Assembly (NCBI RefSeq): GCF_021631985.1
Contig: NZ_CP070225.1
Location: forward strand, 9,548,001 to 9,612,000
Length of the DNA stretch: 64,000 bases
From: Sandaracinus amylolyticus
GTDB lineage: Bacteria; Myxococcota_A; Polyangia; Polyangiales; Sandaracinaceae
Reading direction: 5' to 3'
Shown piece by piece: positions 17,078-25,523 of this stretch (the first letter of the stretch is position 1; every line of letters begins with the position of its first letter). The notes under the pieces were generated by a model, which ran no database searches, had not been told where the DNA came from, and worked only from the letters and a program-made list of their open reading frames with translations. The translations under genes and the position numbers were made by a program.

Positions 17078-18013
17078 ATGAACCGTTCGATTCCGATCGT
17101 GATGTGGATCGCGATGCTCGCGGGGTGCGCCGCGGAGGCCCCGCAGGTCGAGCAGCGCGAGCTCGCGCTGACGCGAGAGGAGCTCGCCGAGGTGAGCTGG
17201 CGCGTCGACGGCCTGGTGCGCGATCCCGCGTTCGAGGCATGGCTCGGCATCGCAGTGCGCATCGCGGCGATCCGCGCGGTCGAGCTCTCGCGCGCGACCG
17301 ATGCCGCGCAGGAGGCGCACGCCGAGCTCGTCTCGGACTTCCCGCGCATTCAGGAGCAGTACTCGCCCGGTGCGTTCTACACGGCGCTCGCGCTCGACCC
17401 GGCGCTGATCGATCGCCAGGGCGCGCTCTACGCGGCGCTCGATCAGCGCTACGCGCTGAGCCCGCTCTCGCGCGACCTGCGGCGCGAGGTGCTCGATCGC
17501 GCGGTCACGCGCTTCTCCCGCGAGCGCCGCGCGATCGATGGATGGATCGAGTACGAGCTCGACCAGATCGATCCCGAGGGCACCGAGGACGTCAGTGACG
17601 CGTGCATCCTCGACTGCCAACGTCGCTTCGCGACCGCCGCCGCGCTCGCGCTGCAGGCGTACATCGCGTCGCTCGCCGCCGCGACGATCGCGGGCCCGGC
17701 GTGGCCGGTGCTCGTGATCGCGGCGACCGCGGCGTATTCGTATGCGCTCTACGAAGCGAACGAGGCGAACGAGGACTGCATCGCCGAGTGCGAAGGAATC
17801 CCGCCCACCGATTATTGCGAGGAGGACTCCGATTGTGCCGACGACGAGTACTGCTGGACTGGCGTGCTCGGTGTCGGGATGAACGAGTGCCGTCCGAAGA
17901 AGGACGAGGGACGGACCTGCTCCCGACATGGTCAGTGCGAGAGTGGCTGTTGTCGTCTTCACGTCCCGACGAACCCGGTCAGTCGGGTATGTCGGCCCTC
18001 GGATCGCTGCTGA
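17078..18013 (+). CDS. Lipoprotein with Cys-rich C-terminus
   Basis: The 311-residue protein has a lipoprotein signal (IAMLAGCAAE) and a helical middle. A hydrophobic stretch at about 185-220 (FATAAALALQAYIASLAAAT...) may be a membrane helix or amphipathic hairpin. The C-terminus is Cys-rich with the pattern DYCEEDSDC...YCW...EC...TCSRHGQCESGCC, resembling Dickkopf-like and other small disulfide domains common in myxobacterial secreted proteins. Start chosen because a GAGGAGGG-type ribosome site precedes it. Function unknown; probably surface exposed. Confidence 0.8.
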   Translation: MNRSIPIVMWIAMLAGCAAEAPQVEQRELALTREELAEVSWRVDGLVRDPAFEAWLGIAVRIAAIRAVELSRATDAAQEAHAELVSDFPRIQEQYSPGAFYTALALDPALIDRQGALYAALDQRYALSPLSRDLRREVLDRAVTRFSRERRAIDGWIEYELDQIDPEGTEDVSDACILDCQRRFATAAALALQAYIASLAAATIAGPAWPVLVIAATAAYSYALYEANEANEDCIAECEGIPPTDYCEEDSDCADDEYCWTGVLGVGMNECRPKKDEGRTCSRHGQCESGCCRLHVPTNPVSRVCRPSDRC

Positions 18014-18023
18014 GCACGGAGCA

Positions 18024-18056
18024 CGACGAGGGTGCGCTCGCGGCGCACCCTCGTCG
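18024..18056. terminator. Bidirectional hairpin terminator between convergent genes
   Basis: A perfect 14-bp stem (CGACGAGGGTGCGC with GCGCACCCTCGTCG) and a TCGCG loop fill the 48 bp between two convergent genes. Position and stability indicate termination in both directions, although T tracts are absent, as is common in very GC-rich genomes. Confidence 0.8.
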
Positions 18057-18061
18057 GATCG

Positions 18062-18640
18062 TCACGCCGGCGTCGCTGCGCCCTCGACGACGCGACGCTC
18101 GCCCTCGCGCACGATGCGACGCATCGCGAGCGACCCGACGATCCACGCGATGCCGCGCGAGACGAGCTCGACGCCGACCAACGTCCCCACGAGCCAGAGC
18201 GCGGAGACCGGCCAGGACGCGAGCAGGTACACGCCGAGCAGGATCGCGACGACGCCGTAGAGCGCGTCCCAGCCCCAGCTCGGATATCGATCCGCGATCG
18301 CCGCGATGCCGCGCACCAACCCGGCGGCGACCATGAACGACGCGATCAGCAGCGTCGCGGTCGCGAGCCCGGTGAAGGGGCGCGAGACGATCGCGATGCC
18401 GACGACGATCGAGAGCGCGCCGCCCAGGAAAGGCAGCCACATCGAGCCGTGACGGCGCAGGCGGAAGCCCGCGATGATCTCGGCGACACCACCGGCGACG
18501 AGCAACACGCCGGTGAGCACGACGGTGACGAGCCCGGTCGCGAGGCTCGCGCCGATGCAGAAGATCCCACCGAGGATCATCAGGACGCCCATCGCGACGC
18601 CGGCGGCCCAGCCGTACGAGAACGAACGATTCGTGGTCAT
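18062..18640 (-). CDS. HdeD family membrane protein (DUF308)
   Basis: The 192-residue protein has six membrane helices arranged as repeated pairs with the DUF308 pattern: GVLMILGGIFCI, LLVAGGVAEIIAGFRLR, LGGALSIVVGIAIV and LLGVYLLASWPV. In E. coli HdeD is an acid-resistance protein; homologues are widespread and mostly unstudied. The start at 18640 is the first Met compatible with the family. It ends at a shared terminator hairpin and is divergent from the DUF58 operon, from which it is separated by 190 bp that should hold both promoters. Confidence 0.9.
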   Translation of the reverse strand: MTTNRSFSYGWAAGVAMGVLMILGGIFCIGASLATGLVTVVLTGVLLVAGGVAEIIAGFRLRRHGSMWLPFLGGALSIVVGIAIVSRPFTGLATATLLIASFMVAAGLVRGIAAIADRYPSWGWDALYGVVAILLGVYLLASWPVSALWLVGTLVGVELVSRGIAWIVGSLAMRRIVREGERRVVEGAATPA

Positions 18641-18830
18641 GATCCGACTCCGGTCGAACGGAGAGCCAGCCAGCGTCGTGCCACCTCGCGACGAGGGAGA
18701 AACGCACGTCCCGCGGCGCGTGCTGCGTCGCATCGAGCGCCAGTGACGTGCTGCGCGAGGGGCGCCGCGCGCCAGCGCGCAATCCACGTGAGCGCGCGGG
18801 GATTCCTCAGCTACGCTCGTCGCCTCCGCC

Positions 18831-20276
18831 GTGGTCCCGACCCCGCGTCTCCTCGTCGTCCTGCTCGCGATCGCGCCGCTCGCGATCCTGCCGCTCGCGC
18901 TCGAGCCAGCGTGGATCGCGCTCGCGATCGCTTGGGTCGCGGTCGCCGTCGCGGTCGGCATCGATCTCGCGTTGCTCGCGAGCGCGCGCCTCGACATCGC
19001 GCTGCAGCGCCCCGCGAGCGCCGGGGTGGGGCGCACGGTGCGCGCGAAGGCGGCGATCGATCTGCGCGCCGCCGCGCCCCTGCACGGAACGCTGCGCGCG
19101 ATCGCCGACGCGCCGCTCACCGCGAGCGCGCCGATCGCGGTGCGCATCCCGCGCGGCGCATCCGAGCTGCCGATCGATCTGCACGCCGACTCGCGCGGCA
19201 CCGGCACCCTGCGCGAGATCTGGCTGCGCCTCAGCGGGCCGCTCGGGCTCGTCGCGCGCATCGAGAAGGCGGATCGCGGCGCGGGCCCGATCGCGGTGGT
19301 GCCCGACGTCGAGCACGTCGATCGCACGACGATGGCGGTGCTCGGCGCGCAGCCGATGCTCTCGGGCCTCAAGCGCGAGAAGTGGACGGGCGAGGGCGGC
19401 GAGTTCGAGTCGCTCCAGCAGTACACGCTCGGCATGGACCTCGGCTCGGTCGACTGGAAGGCCTCGGCGCGCCACCAGCAGCTGCGCGTGCGTCGCTTCC
19501 ACGTCGAGCGCCGCCAGCGCATCGTCGTGTGCCTCGACGTCGGCCGCGCGATGCGCGATCCGATCGCCGACACGGCGCCGAGCGAGAGCAAGCGGGGGTG
19601 GGGCCCCGCGCGCAGCGTTTGGGGAGGGGGGACCCGATCCGGCTCTGCCGGTCGGGGGGAGGGGTCTTCCAAGACCCCTCCGGAAAACGCGCGCGATCCC
19701 ATTCAAGGCCTCGAGCGTCTCGATCACGGCGTGCACACCGCGCTCGTGCTCGCGAAGGCGGCGCTGCGCGCCGGTGATCTCGTCGGCATGCACGGCTACG
19801 GCGGCGAGCCGCGCGCGTGGGTCCCGCCGCGCTCGGGCGTCGGTCAGTTCGCGCGGCTGCGACAAGCGGCGGCCGCGCTGCGCGCCGAGACCGACGAGAC
19901 GAACCACGTGCTCGGTCTGCACGATCTGCTGCGCCGGCTCAGCCGCCGCACGATGGTCGTCGTCTTCACCGAGTTCTCGGACGCGACGACCGCCGAGCTG
20001 ATGCTCGACGCGCTCGGTCAGCTCGCGCGCAAGCACGTGATCGTGTTCGTCGCGCTCGACGATCCGCTGCTCGAGGAGCCGCTCTCGACGCTGCCCTCGG
20101 ACGCGTCGGATCTCGCGGCCGCGGTGGTCGCGTCGAACCTCGCGCAGCGCCGCCACCTCGTCCTCGCGCGCCTGCCGCGCCTCGGCGTGCACGTCGTGCA
20201 CTCGCGCCCCGGTGCGGTCGCCGCGGATCTCGTCGAGCGATACGTGAACATCAAAGCGCGAGGGCTCATCGGATGA
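18831..20276 (+). CDS. DUF58 domain protein carrying an in-frame repeat insertion
   Basis: The GTG start yields a 481-residue protein with two N-terminal membrane helices (about 7-50). A beta domain and the DUF58/VWA-like region follow, including the family hallmark EFESLQQYTLGMDLGSVDWKASARH. DUF58 proteins are partners of MoxR ATPases. Residues about 252-287 do not belong to the family: they are the translation of a dispersed DNA repeat, falling between VCLDVGRAMRDP and GLERLDHGVHTALVLAKAAL. Both flanks continue in frame and look intact, so the protein may still be functional with a Gly/Ser-rich loop. The stop overlaps the SpoIIM gene (ATGA). Confidence 0.9.
   Translation: MVPTPRLLVVLLAIAPLAILPLALEPAWIALAIAWVAVAVAVGIDLALLASARLDIALQRPASAGVGRTVRAKAAIDLRAAAPLHGTLRAIADAPLTASAPIAVRIPRGASELPIDLHADSRGTGTLREIWLRLSGPLGLVARIEKADRGAGPIAVVPDVEHVDRTTMAVLGAQPMLSGLKREKWTGEGGEFESLQQYTLGMDLGSVDWKASARHQQLRVRRFHVERRQRIVVCLDVGRAMRDPIADTAPSESKRGWGPARSVWGGGTRSGSAGRGEGSSKTPPENARDPIQGLERLDHGVHTALVLAKAALRAGDLVGMHGYGGEPRAWVPPRSGVGQFARLRQAAAALRAETDETNHVLGLHDLLRRLSRRTMVVVFTEFSDATTAELMLDALGQLARKHVIVFVALDDPLLEEPLSTLPSDASDLAAAVVASNLAQRRHLVLARLPRLGVHVVHSRPGAVAADLVERYVNIKARGLIG
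19585..19681 (+). repeat. Dispersed palindromic repeat element, copy 1 (inside DUF58 gene)
   Basis: This stretch matches, in opposite orientation, the element at 25116-25204. Shared blocks are AGCAAGCGGGG, GGGGCCCCGCGCGCAGCG, GGGGAGGGGGG, and a terminal hairpin GGAGGGGTCTT-CC-AAGACCCCTCC. The central segment differs (a CCGGCTCTGCCGG hairpin here, CCCCGACGAAGTCGGGG in the other copy), as expected of a mobile or recombining palindromic element. It is translated through in frame, much like Rickettsia palindromic elements. Confidence 0.85.
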
Positions 20277-21295
20277 CCGATCGCGTCTCCGATCCGATGC
20301 GCGTCGAGCCGCGCTCGGTGCGCTTCCGCGCCGAGCGCGAGGCCGAGTGGAGCGAGCTCGAGCAGATGCTCGATCGTGCGCTCTCGAGCGGCCTGCGCGG
20401 CCTCAGCGAGGACGAGCTGCATCGCCTCCCGATGCTCTACCGCAGCGCGGTCTCGTCGCTGAACGTCGCGCGCAAGACCGCGCTCGATCGCGCGCTGGTC
20501 AACTACCTCGAGTCGCTCGTCGGTCGCGCGTACCTCGCGGTCTACACGTCGCGTCGTCCCGAGCGCGGCCCGCTGCGGCGCTTCTTCTTCGAGCGCTTCC
20601 CCGCGGCCGTGCGCTCGATGTCGCGCGAGCTCGCGCTCTCCACCACGATCTTCCTGCTCGGCCTGCTCGTCGCGTACGCGATGGTGCGCGTCGATGCCGA
20701 GTGGTACTTCGCGTTCGTCGACCCCGGGCTCGCGAGCGGTCGCTCGCCCGGCGCGAGCACCGAGTTCCTGCGCGAGGGGCTCTACGCGCCGCAGCACGAC
20801 GGGCTCTCGATCTTCGCGACGTCGCTCTTCAGCCACAACGCGGGCATCGGGCTGCTCGCGTTCGCGCTCGGGTTCGCGGCGGGCGTGCCCACCGCGCTGC
20901 TGGTGTTCACCAACGGGCTGATGCTCGGAGGCTTCCTCGCGCTCTACGACGAGCGCGGGCTCCTGATCCCATTGCTCGGTTGGCTCCTCCCTCACGGCGT
21001 TCCGGAGATCGGCGCGATCCTCCTGTGTGGTGGCGCGGGGCTCGCGCTCGGTCGCAGCGTGCTCGCGCCGGGCGCGCGCAGCGTGCGCGATGCGCTGGTC
21101 GACGCGGGGCGACGCGGCGCGGTGGTCGCGGCGGGCTCTGTCGTGCTCTTCCTGATCGCAGGGTTCGTCGAGGGCGTGTTCCGTCAGGTCGTCACCCACG
21201 ACCTGCTGCGCTTCGCGCTCGCGCTCTTCAACGCCGCGTGGCTGAGCGCGTGGATCGTGCTCGGCGGTCGCGCCCTCGTGAGGCGGCGATCATGA
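20273..21295 (+). CDS. SpoIIM-family membrane protein (stage II sporulation protein M-like)
   Basis: The 340-residue protein has a soluble, basic N-terminal domain of about 115 residues and then about six membrane helices. The family region LFSHNAGIGLLAFALGFAAGVPTALLVFTNG and PHGVPEIGAILLCGGAGLAL is clear. In Bacillus SpoIIM is part of the DMP engulfment machinery. In non-sporulating bacteria homologues sit with MoxR-DUF58-RDD genes, as here. ATGA overlaps join it to DUF58 upstream and RDD downstream, so the three form one translationally coupled operon. Confidence 0.9.
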   Translation: MTDRVSDPMRVEPRSVRFRAEREAEWSELEQMLDRALSSGLRGLSEDELHRLPMLYRSAVSSLNVARKTALDRALVNYLESLVGRAYLAVYTSRRPERGPLRRFFFERFPAAVRSMSRELALSTTIFLLGLLVAYAMVRVDAEWYFAFVDPGLASGRSPGASTEFLREGLYAPQHDGLSIFATSLFSHNAGIGLLAFALGFAAGVPTALLVFTNGLMLGGFLALYDERGLLIPLLGWLLPHGVPEIGAILLCGGAGLALGRSVLAPGARSVRDALVDAGRRGAVVAAGSVVLFLIAGFVEGVFRQVVTHDLLRFALALFNAAWLSAWIVLGGRALVRRRS

Positions 21296-22170
21296 GCGAG
21301 CGCAGCGTCCGCCTGCTCGCGCCCGAGGGCACCGAGATCGGCCTGACGCTCGCGAGCGTCCCCGAGCGCGCGATCGCGTACGTGCTCGACGTCGTGTTCT
21401 CGCAGCTGCTGCTGATCGTGTTCCTGATCGTCGGGTTCCTCGCGGCGGCGATCACGGCGAGCGAGCACGTGCTCGCGCTGATCGTGCTCGGCATGTTCGT
21501 GATCCGGCACGGGTACTTCCTGTTCTTCGAGACGCGCTTCCAGGGCTCGACCCCGGGCAAGCGACTCCTGCGCCTGCGCGTGGTCTCGCGCGACGGCGCG
21601 CAGCTCGGGCTCGACGCGATCGTCGCGCGCAACGTGATGCGCGACCTCGAGGTGATGCTGCCGATCGTGCTGCTCGTGGCGCCCGAGGCGGCGATCGGCC
21701 GGGCGCCGGGGTGGCTCGCGTATCCCGCGGTCGCGTGGTTGATGCTGGTCGCGCTCCTGCCGGTGCTCACCCGCGAGCGCACCCGCGCCGGGGATCTGGT
21801 GGCGGGCACGGTGGTGGTGCGGGTGCCGAAGAGCGAGCTGCTGCGCGACGAGGCGCGAGGCACCCGGGCCACCCGGCTGCGCTTCACGCGCGAGCAGCTC
21901 GCGGTCTACGGCGAGCACGAGCTCGAGACCCTCGCGCAGCTGCTGCGCTCGGCCGAGGCGGGCAAGGCGGACGACGACGACCTCCGGGTGGTGGCGACGA
22001 CGATCGCGCGCCGCATCGGGTTCGAAGGCACCGAGCCCCAGCGCACTCCGGGCACGTTCCTGCGGGCGTTCTACCGGGATCAGCGCACCGAGCTCGAGCG
22101 CAACCTGGTGCTCGGCCGTCGCATCGCGGACAAACACGAGCGCAAGAACGCACCCGGACGCCGAGACTGA
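21292..22170 (+). CDS. RDD family membrane protein
   Basis: The 292-residue protein begins with an RDD domain. SVPERAIAYVLDVVFSQL places the conserved Arg and Asp in helix 1, and GSTPGKRLLRLRVVSRDG is the usual loop motif. Helices follow, and RTRAGDLVAGTVVVRV ends the domain. A charged cytoplasmic tail of about 100 residues is extra. RDD proteins are structural partners of SpoIIM/DUF58 clusters. It is the last gene of the coupled DUF58-SpoIIM-RDD operon; a short CCGGAT/ATCCGG hairpin lies about 35 bp after the stop. Confidence 0.9.
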   Translation: MSERSVRLLAPEGTEIGLTLASVPERAIAYVLDVVFSQLLLIVFLIVGFLAAAITASEHVLALIVLGMFVIRHGYFLFFETRFQGSTPGKRLLRLRVVSRDGAQLGLDAIVARNVMRDLEVMLPIVLLVAPEAAIGRAPGWLAYPAVAWLMLVALLPVLTRERTRAGDLVAGTVVVRVPKSELLRDEARGTRATRLRFTREQLAVYGEHELETLAQLLRSAEAGKADDDDLRVVATTIARRIGFEGTEPQRTPGTFLRAFYRDQRTELERNLVLGRRIADKHERKNAPGRRD

Positions 22171-22272
22171 ACGACCGAGCACCTCGGACGTGTTTCCTCG
22201 CACCGGATCCTACCCATCCGGTGGGGCGCATCCGCCCGGGCCGCCGGACCCCGCATAGGTCCCTCCGCGCTC

Positions 22273-22302
22273 TTGATCCCTCGGCCGATTCCTCCGTACT
22301 AT
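22273..22302 (+). promoter_or_regulatory. Sigma70-like promoter for the HEAT-like lipoprotein gene
   Basis: TTGATC (22273-22278) and TACTAT (22297-22302) are separated by 18 bp, a good match to a housekeeping promoter in otherwise GC-rich DNA. It lies about 120 bp upstream of the lipoprotein start, leaving a leader with several short inverted repeats. Confidence 0.55.
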
Positions 22303-22419
22303 CGAGCACCCATCGCCAGGCCGAGGTGTGCGGAACGCCTGGTGTGACGCACGCGGCGGGGCCCCTCTCGGGGGCGATACCGGCCGGGCACCACGCGCGT
22401 GGTGCCTTCACGAGGATCC

Positions 22420-24000
22420 ATGCACCTCCACGTTCGCTCGCTCCGGAACCTGTTCACCGTGCTCTGCTCCGTGGCGCTCCTCGCCGCGTGCGCGGTGACG
22501 CACGAGGACGTCGACACGTGGATCGGCACGGTCCGCGGCCCGGGGAAGATCAAGGCGGTCCTGCTCTCGGACAAGTACGACGACGACCTGCGCATCCACG
22601 CCGGTCTCGCGCTCGTGCGCATGGAGCGACAGGACGTCGAGGGCGTGACCGAGCTGCAGAGCGCGCTGCGCCAGCTCGACGAGGAGACGCGCCGCCGGAT
22701 CGTCGACGGCATGGCGCCCGGCCTGCTCGAGCTCATGCGCGGCGAAGGTCAGCCGCAGCAGGCCGAGGAGGGCCCGCCGCCCACGCTCCAGGTGCGCGCG
22801 AAGGACGCCGCGTTCCTCGTGCTCCAGTACGCGAGCCCGACCCAGCAGGGCCAGCTCACCGACGGCGTCGTCGGCTGGTTCGTCGAGGACTTCAACGGCC
22901 GCAGCCTCGCCGGCAACTTCAGCGCGGAGCAGGTCGTCCGCCAGCTCGGCGCGCCCGCCGCGCAGCGCCTCGTCGACGCGATGAACTCGCGCATCCCGCA
23001 GCAGGCGCTGGTGAAGATCGCGGAGCTCGTCGCGGCGCTCGGCACGCCCGAGACCAAGACCCGCGCCGCGGAGCGTCTCGTCGCGATCGAGCGCGAGATG
23101 GAGGGCCCGGAGTTCGGCAACTGGCTCGGCGAGCGCATCCGCACCCAGCTGGCGGCAGCGGGTGGCGCGGCGCCCGACCCGGCGCGCGTGCAGGCCGCGG
23201 TCGCGCTCAACCGCGAGCAGTTCATCACGACGGGCGCGCTGCCCGCGATGCACCACCTCGCCGGCGAGCCGACGGTGTCGAACCGCCTGCTCGAGATGGC
23301 GACGCAGACGACGGGCAGCAGCGAGGAGCGCCGCGTCGTCGCGCTCCAGGCGATGGAAGGCCACGTGCGGGCCGATCAGAACGCGGCGCTGCTCGCGCTC
23401 GCGCTCGATCAGAATTCGCCGGTGCGCGTGCGCGACTACGCGTTCGATCGCATCGCCGACAGCCGCGCGCGCGAGGCGATCCCGCAGCTCTGGCCGCTCG
23501 CGACGAGCGCCGACAACGCGCAGTGGCGCCAGCGCTGGCGCGTGGGGACGCTCATCCTGACCCTCGGTGGCCCGGAGATCCTGCCGGAGTGGCTCGGCCG
23601 CCTGCCGAACGCGCGCGAGATCCAGTACGCGCGCGAGGAGCTCAACGGGTACGCGACGCGCATCGCCGCGATGCGCCCCGAGCCCGACGCGCTGATGACG
23701 GCGCAGCTCGCGTCGCCGAACTGGTGGAACCGCGCGATCGCGCTCTACTACTTCGAGCGCCAGGGCGACGAGGCGGATCTGCCGCGCATCCAGGCGATGG
23801 CGGGCGACACCACCGCGACCCGCGGCGAGCACTGGGAAGAGCACGACACGGTCGGGAAGATCGCGCAGGACGTGGTCACCGCGATCCGCGAGCGCATGAC
23901 GCGCGGCGCGGCGGGGGCCGGTGCGACGGGCGCGACGGGGGCCGGGAGCACGGGAGGAGCGAGCGCGGGTGGCGCTGGCTCCGCCGGTGCGCCCGGTTGA
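22420..24000 (+). CDS. HEAT-repeat-like lipoprotein
   Basis: A 526-residue lipoprotein (signal SVALLAACAVTH). The ATG at 22420 is chosen because an AGGATCC ribosome site precedes it and the signal peptide then has normal length. The mature part is almost wholly alpha-helical, with repeated helical pairs in which Ala/Leu and Arg alternate (for example VKIAELVAALGTPETKTRAA and NRLLEMATQTTGSSEERRVV), consistent with HEAT or ARM repeats. The C-terminal 35 residues are an Ala/Gly/Thr low-complexity tail. A scaffold role in the cell envelope is possible. The FHA gene starts 16 bp later and is probably cotranscribed. Confidence 0.8.
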   Translation: MHLHVRSLRNLFTVLCSVALLAACAVTHEDVDTWIGTVRGPGKIKAVLLSDKYDDDLRIHAGLALVRMERQDVEGVTELQSALRQLDEETRRRIVDGMAPGLLELMRGEGQPQQAEEGPPPTLQVRAKDAAFLVLQYASPTQQGQLTDGVVGWFVEDFNGRSLAGNFSAEQVVRQLGAPAAQRLVDAMNSRIPQQALVKIAELVAALGTPETKTRAAERLVAIEREMEGPEFGNWLGERIRTQLAAAGGAAPDPARVQAAVALNREQFITTGALPAMHHLAGEPTVSNRLLEMATQTTGSSEERRVVALQAMEGHVRADQNAALLALALDQNSPVRVRDYAFDRIADSRAREAIPQLWPLATSADNAQWRQRWRVGTLILTLGGPEILPEWLGRLPNAREIQYAREELNGYATRIAAMRPEPDALMTAQLASPNWWNRAIALYYFERQGDEADLPRIQAMAGDTTATRGEHWEEHDTVGKIAQDVVTAIRERMTRGAAGAGATGATGAGSTGGASAGGAGSAGAPG

Positions 24001-24016
24001 GGGACGAAGCACGACG

Positions 24017-25108
24017 ATGAACGACCAGAACAAGAAGACCCTGCGGCAGTTCCAGTGCCGGGACTACCTCTGGGAGATCTTCGAGCAGATGAGCGGCGAG
24101 CTCGAGTGCTCCGTCGACTATCTGATCAACGAGGCCATGCGGCAGTACGCGCGCTCGCGGAACTACGGCGCGCGCACCGGTCCGACGCCCGATCCCACCG
24201 GCCAGCGCGCCCGCCCCGAGCCGACCGCGCAGCAGGGCCGACAGCGCGTCCCGAGCCAGCCCGCGATTCCCTCGGCGCCGCCGCCCCCGCCCGCGCGCGC
24301 GTCGTATCCGCAGCCCGGCGCGCCCTCGTACGGGCAGCCCTCGCCCGCGCCGATCCAGGGCTCGGGCCCCGGTGGATATCCGCCGCCCCCCGGTCGCTCG
24401 TCGCCCGGTGGGTATCCCGCGCCGCCCGCCCAGCAGCCGCCCGCTGCGTACGGTGGCGCGGGCTACGGTGCCCCGGCGCCCCAGGCGTACGGGGCGCCGC
24501 CGATGCAGCCGCAGTCGCAGGCCGGCTACGGCGGAGCGCCCTACGGGGGCGCACCGGCGCCGGGTTATCCCGCGCAGCCGCCCTCGTATCCCGCGGCATC
24601 GTCGCCCGGCGGCTATCCCGCGCCGCCCGGGTACGGCGCGCCCCCGCCGCGGCCTGCCGCGCCCGCTGCACCGTCGTCGTATCCGCCGCCGCCCCAGACC
24701 ACGCGTCCGCCTGCGTACGGCGCGGGTGGGGGCGCGCCCGCGCCCTCGTCGTACGGCGCGCCGCCTCCGCTCCCGAGCGCAGCGCCGCCGCTGCCCGGCG
24801 CGGGAGGAGGCACGCATCCCGCGGGCATGCCGACGCTCTTCGTGATCTTCAACGGGCAGAAGTTCCCGGTGAACAAGGAAGAGTTCATCATCGGCCGCGG
24901 CACGAAGACCGCTGATCTCGCGATCAAGGACGGCAACATCTCGCGTCGTCACGCGGCCGTGATCTTCCAGAACGGCGGCTTCTACATGAAGGATCTCGGC
25001 AGCACGAACGGCGTCGAGTTCCAGGGCCGCCGCGTGGACGGAAAGCGCATCGAAGAGGGCGACGTCTACCAGCTCTGCGACTACGAGCTGCGCTTCACGT
25101 ACCGCTGA
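24017..25108 (+). CDS. FHA domain protein with RHH-like N-terminus and a Pro/Gly/Tyr-rich linker
   Basis: The 363-residue protein has three parts. Residues 1-50 (LRQFQCRDYLWEIFEQMSGE...DYLINEAMRQYAR) resemble a ribbon-helix-helix DNA-binding module. Residues 55-270 are extremely rich in Pro, Ala, Gly and Tyr, with PPPGYGAP-type repeats, and are probably disordered. Residues 275-363 form a forkhead-associated domain (FIIGRG, ISRRHA, LGSTNGVEFQG) that should bind phosphothreonine. This suggests a phosphorylation-responsive regulator acting downstream of the Ser/Thr kinases common in myxobacteria. The ribbon-helix-helix assignment is tentative. A 'GACGATGA' start follows the lipoprotein stop by 16 bp. 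Confidence 0.85.
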   Translation: MNDQNKKTLRQFQCRDYLWEIFEQMSGELECSVDYLINEAMRQYARSRNYGARTGPTPDPTGQRARPEPTAQQGRQRVPSQPAIPSAPPPPPARASYPQPGAPSYGQPSPAPIQGSGPGGYPPPPGRSSPGGYPAPPAQQPPAAYGGAGYGAPAPQAYGAPPMQPQSQAGYGGAPYGGAPAPGYPAQPPSYPAASSPGGYPAPPGYGAPPPRPAAPAAPSSYPPPPQTTRPPAYGAGGGAPAPSSYGAPPPLPSAAPPLPGAGGGTHPAGMPTLFVIFNGQKFPVNKEEFIIGRGTKTADLAIKDGNISRRHAAVIFQNGGFYMKDLGSTNGVEFQGRRVDGKRIEEGDVYQLCDYELRFTYR

Positions 25109-25115
25109 GCTTCCT

Positions 25116-25204
25116 GGAGGGGTCTTGGAAGACCCCTCCCCCCGACTTCGTCGGGGCCCCCCTCCCCGAACGCTGCGCGCGGGGCCCCAGCCCCGCTTGC
25201 TCTT
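25116..25204 (-). repeat. Dispersed palindromic repeat element, copy 2
   Basis: In reverse orientation to the copy inside the DUF58 gene and alike over most of its length. It begins 7 bp after the FHA stop with the hairpin GGAGGGGTCTT-GG-AAGACCCCTCC, which here could serve as a terminator. It runs directly into a tandem repeat array. Confidence 0.85.
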
Positions 25205-25440
25205 CGTCGCTGCCGTTCCCGAGAGCTGCGCGGGCTTGCCGTTGCTCGCTGCGGTGGGTGCCCGAGGGCTGCGCGGGCTTGCCCTTGCTCGCTGTGGTGG
25301 GTGCCCGAGGGGCTGCACGCGCGTGCTCTTGGTCGCTGCGGTGGGTGCCCGAGGGCTGCGCGGGCTTGCTCTTGGTCGCTGCGGTGCCCGAGGGCTGCGC
25401 GCGCTTGCTCTTGGTCGCTGCGTGTGGTCGCGCGGGAGCG
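25195..25440. repeat. About six tandem repeats of a roughly 43-bp unit
   Basis: Units follow the pattern CTTGCTCTTGGTCGCTGCGG then TGGGTGCCCGAGGGCTGCGCGGG, with lengths of about 39-44 bp and scattered substitutions. Repeats are continuous without unique spacers, so this is not a CRISPR array. Together with the adjacent palindromic element it fills the 415 bp between the FHA gene and the GH15 gene. Short reading frames cross it on both strands but none looks like a gene. Confidence 0.8.
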
Positions 25441-25523
25441 GGGCGTGGTGTCGCCTCGACAGAAGTGCGAGACACGGCGCGACGCGTCCGCGACGGGGCA
25501 CGCGCGCTGCAGCGACCGCGGCG

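Noticed and set aside
25195-25440. Possible CRISPR array
   Set aside because: Units are continuous with indels and have no unique spacers of constant length, and no cas genes are near.
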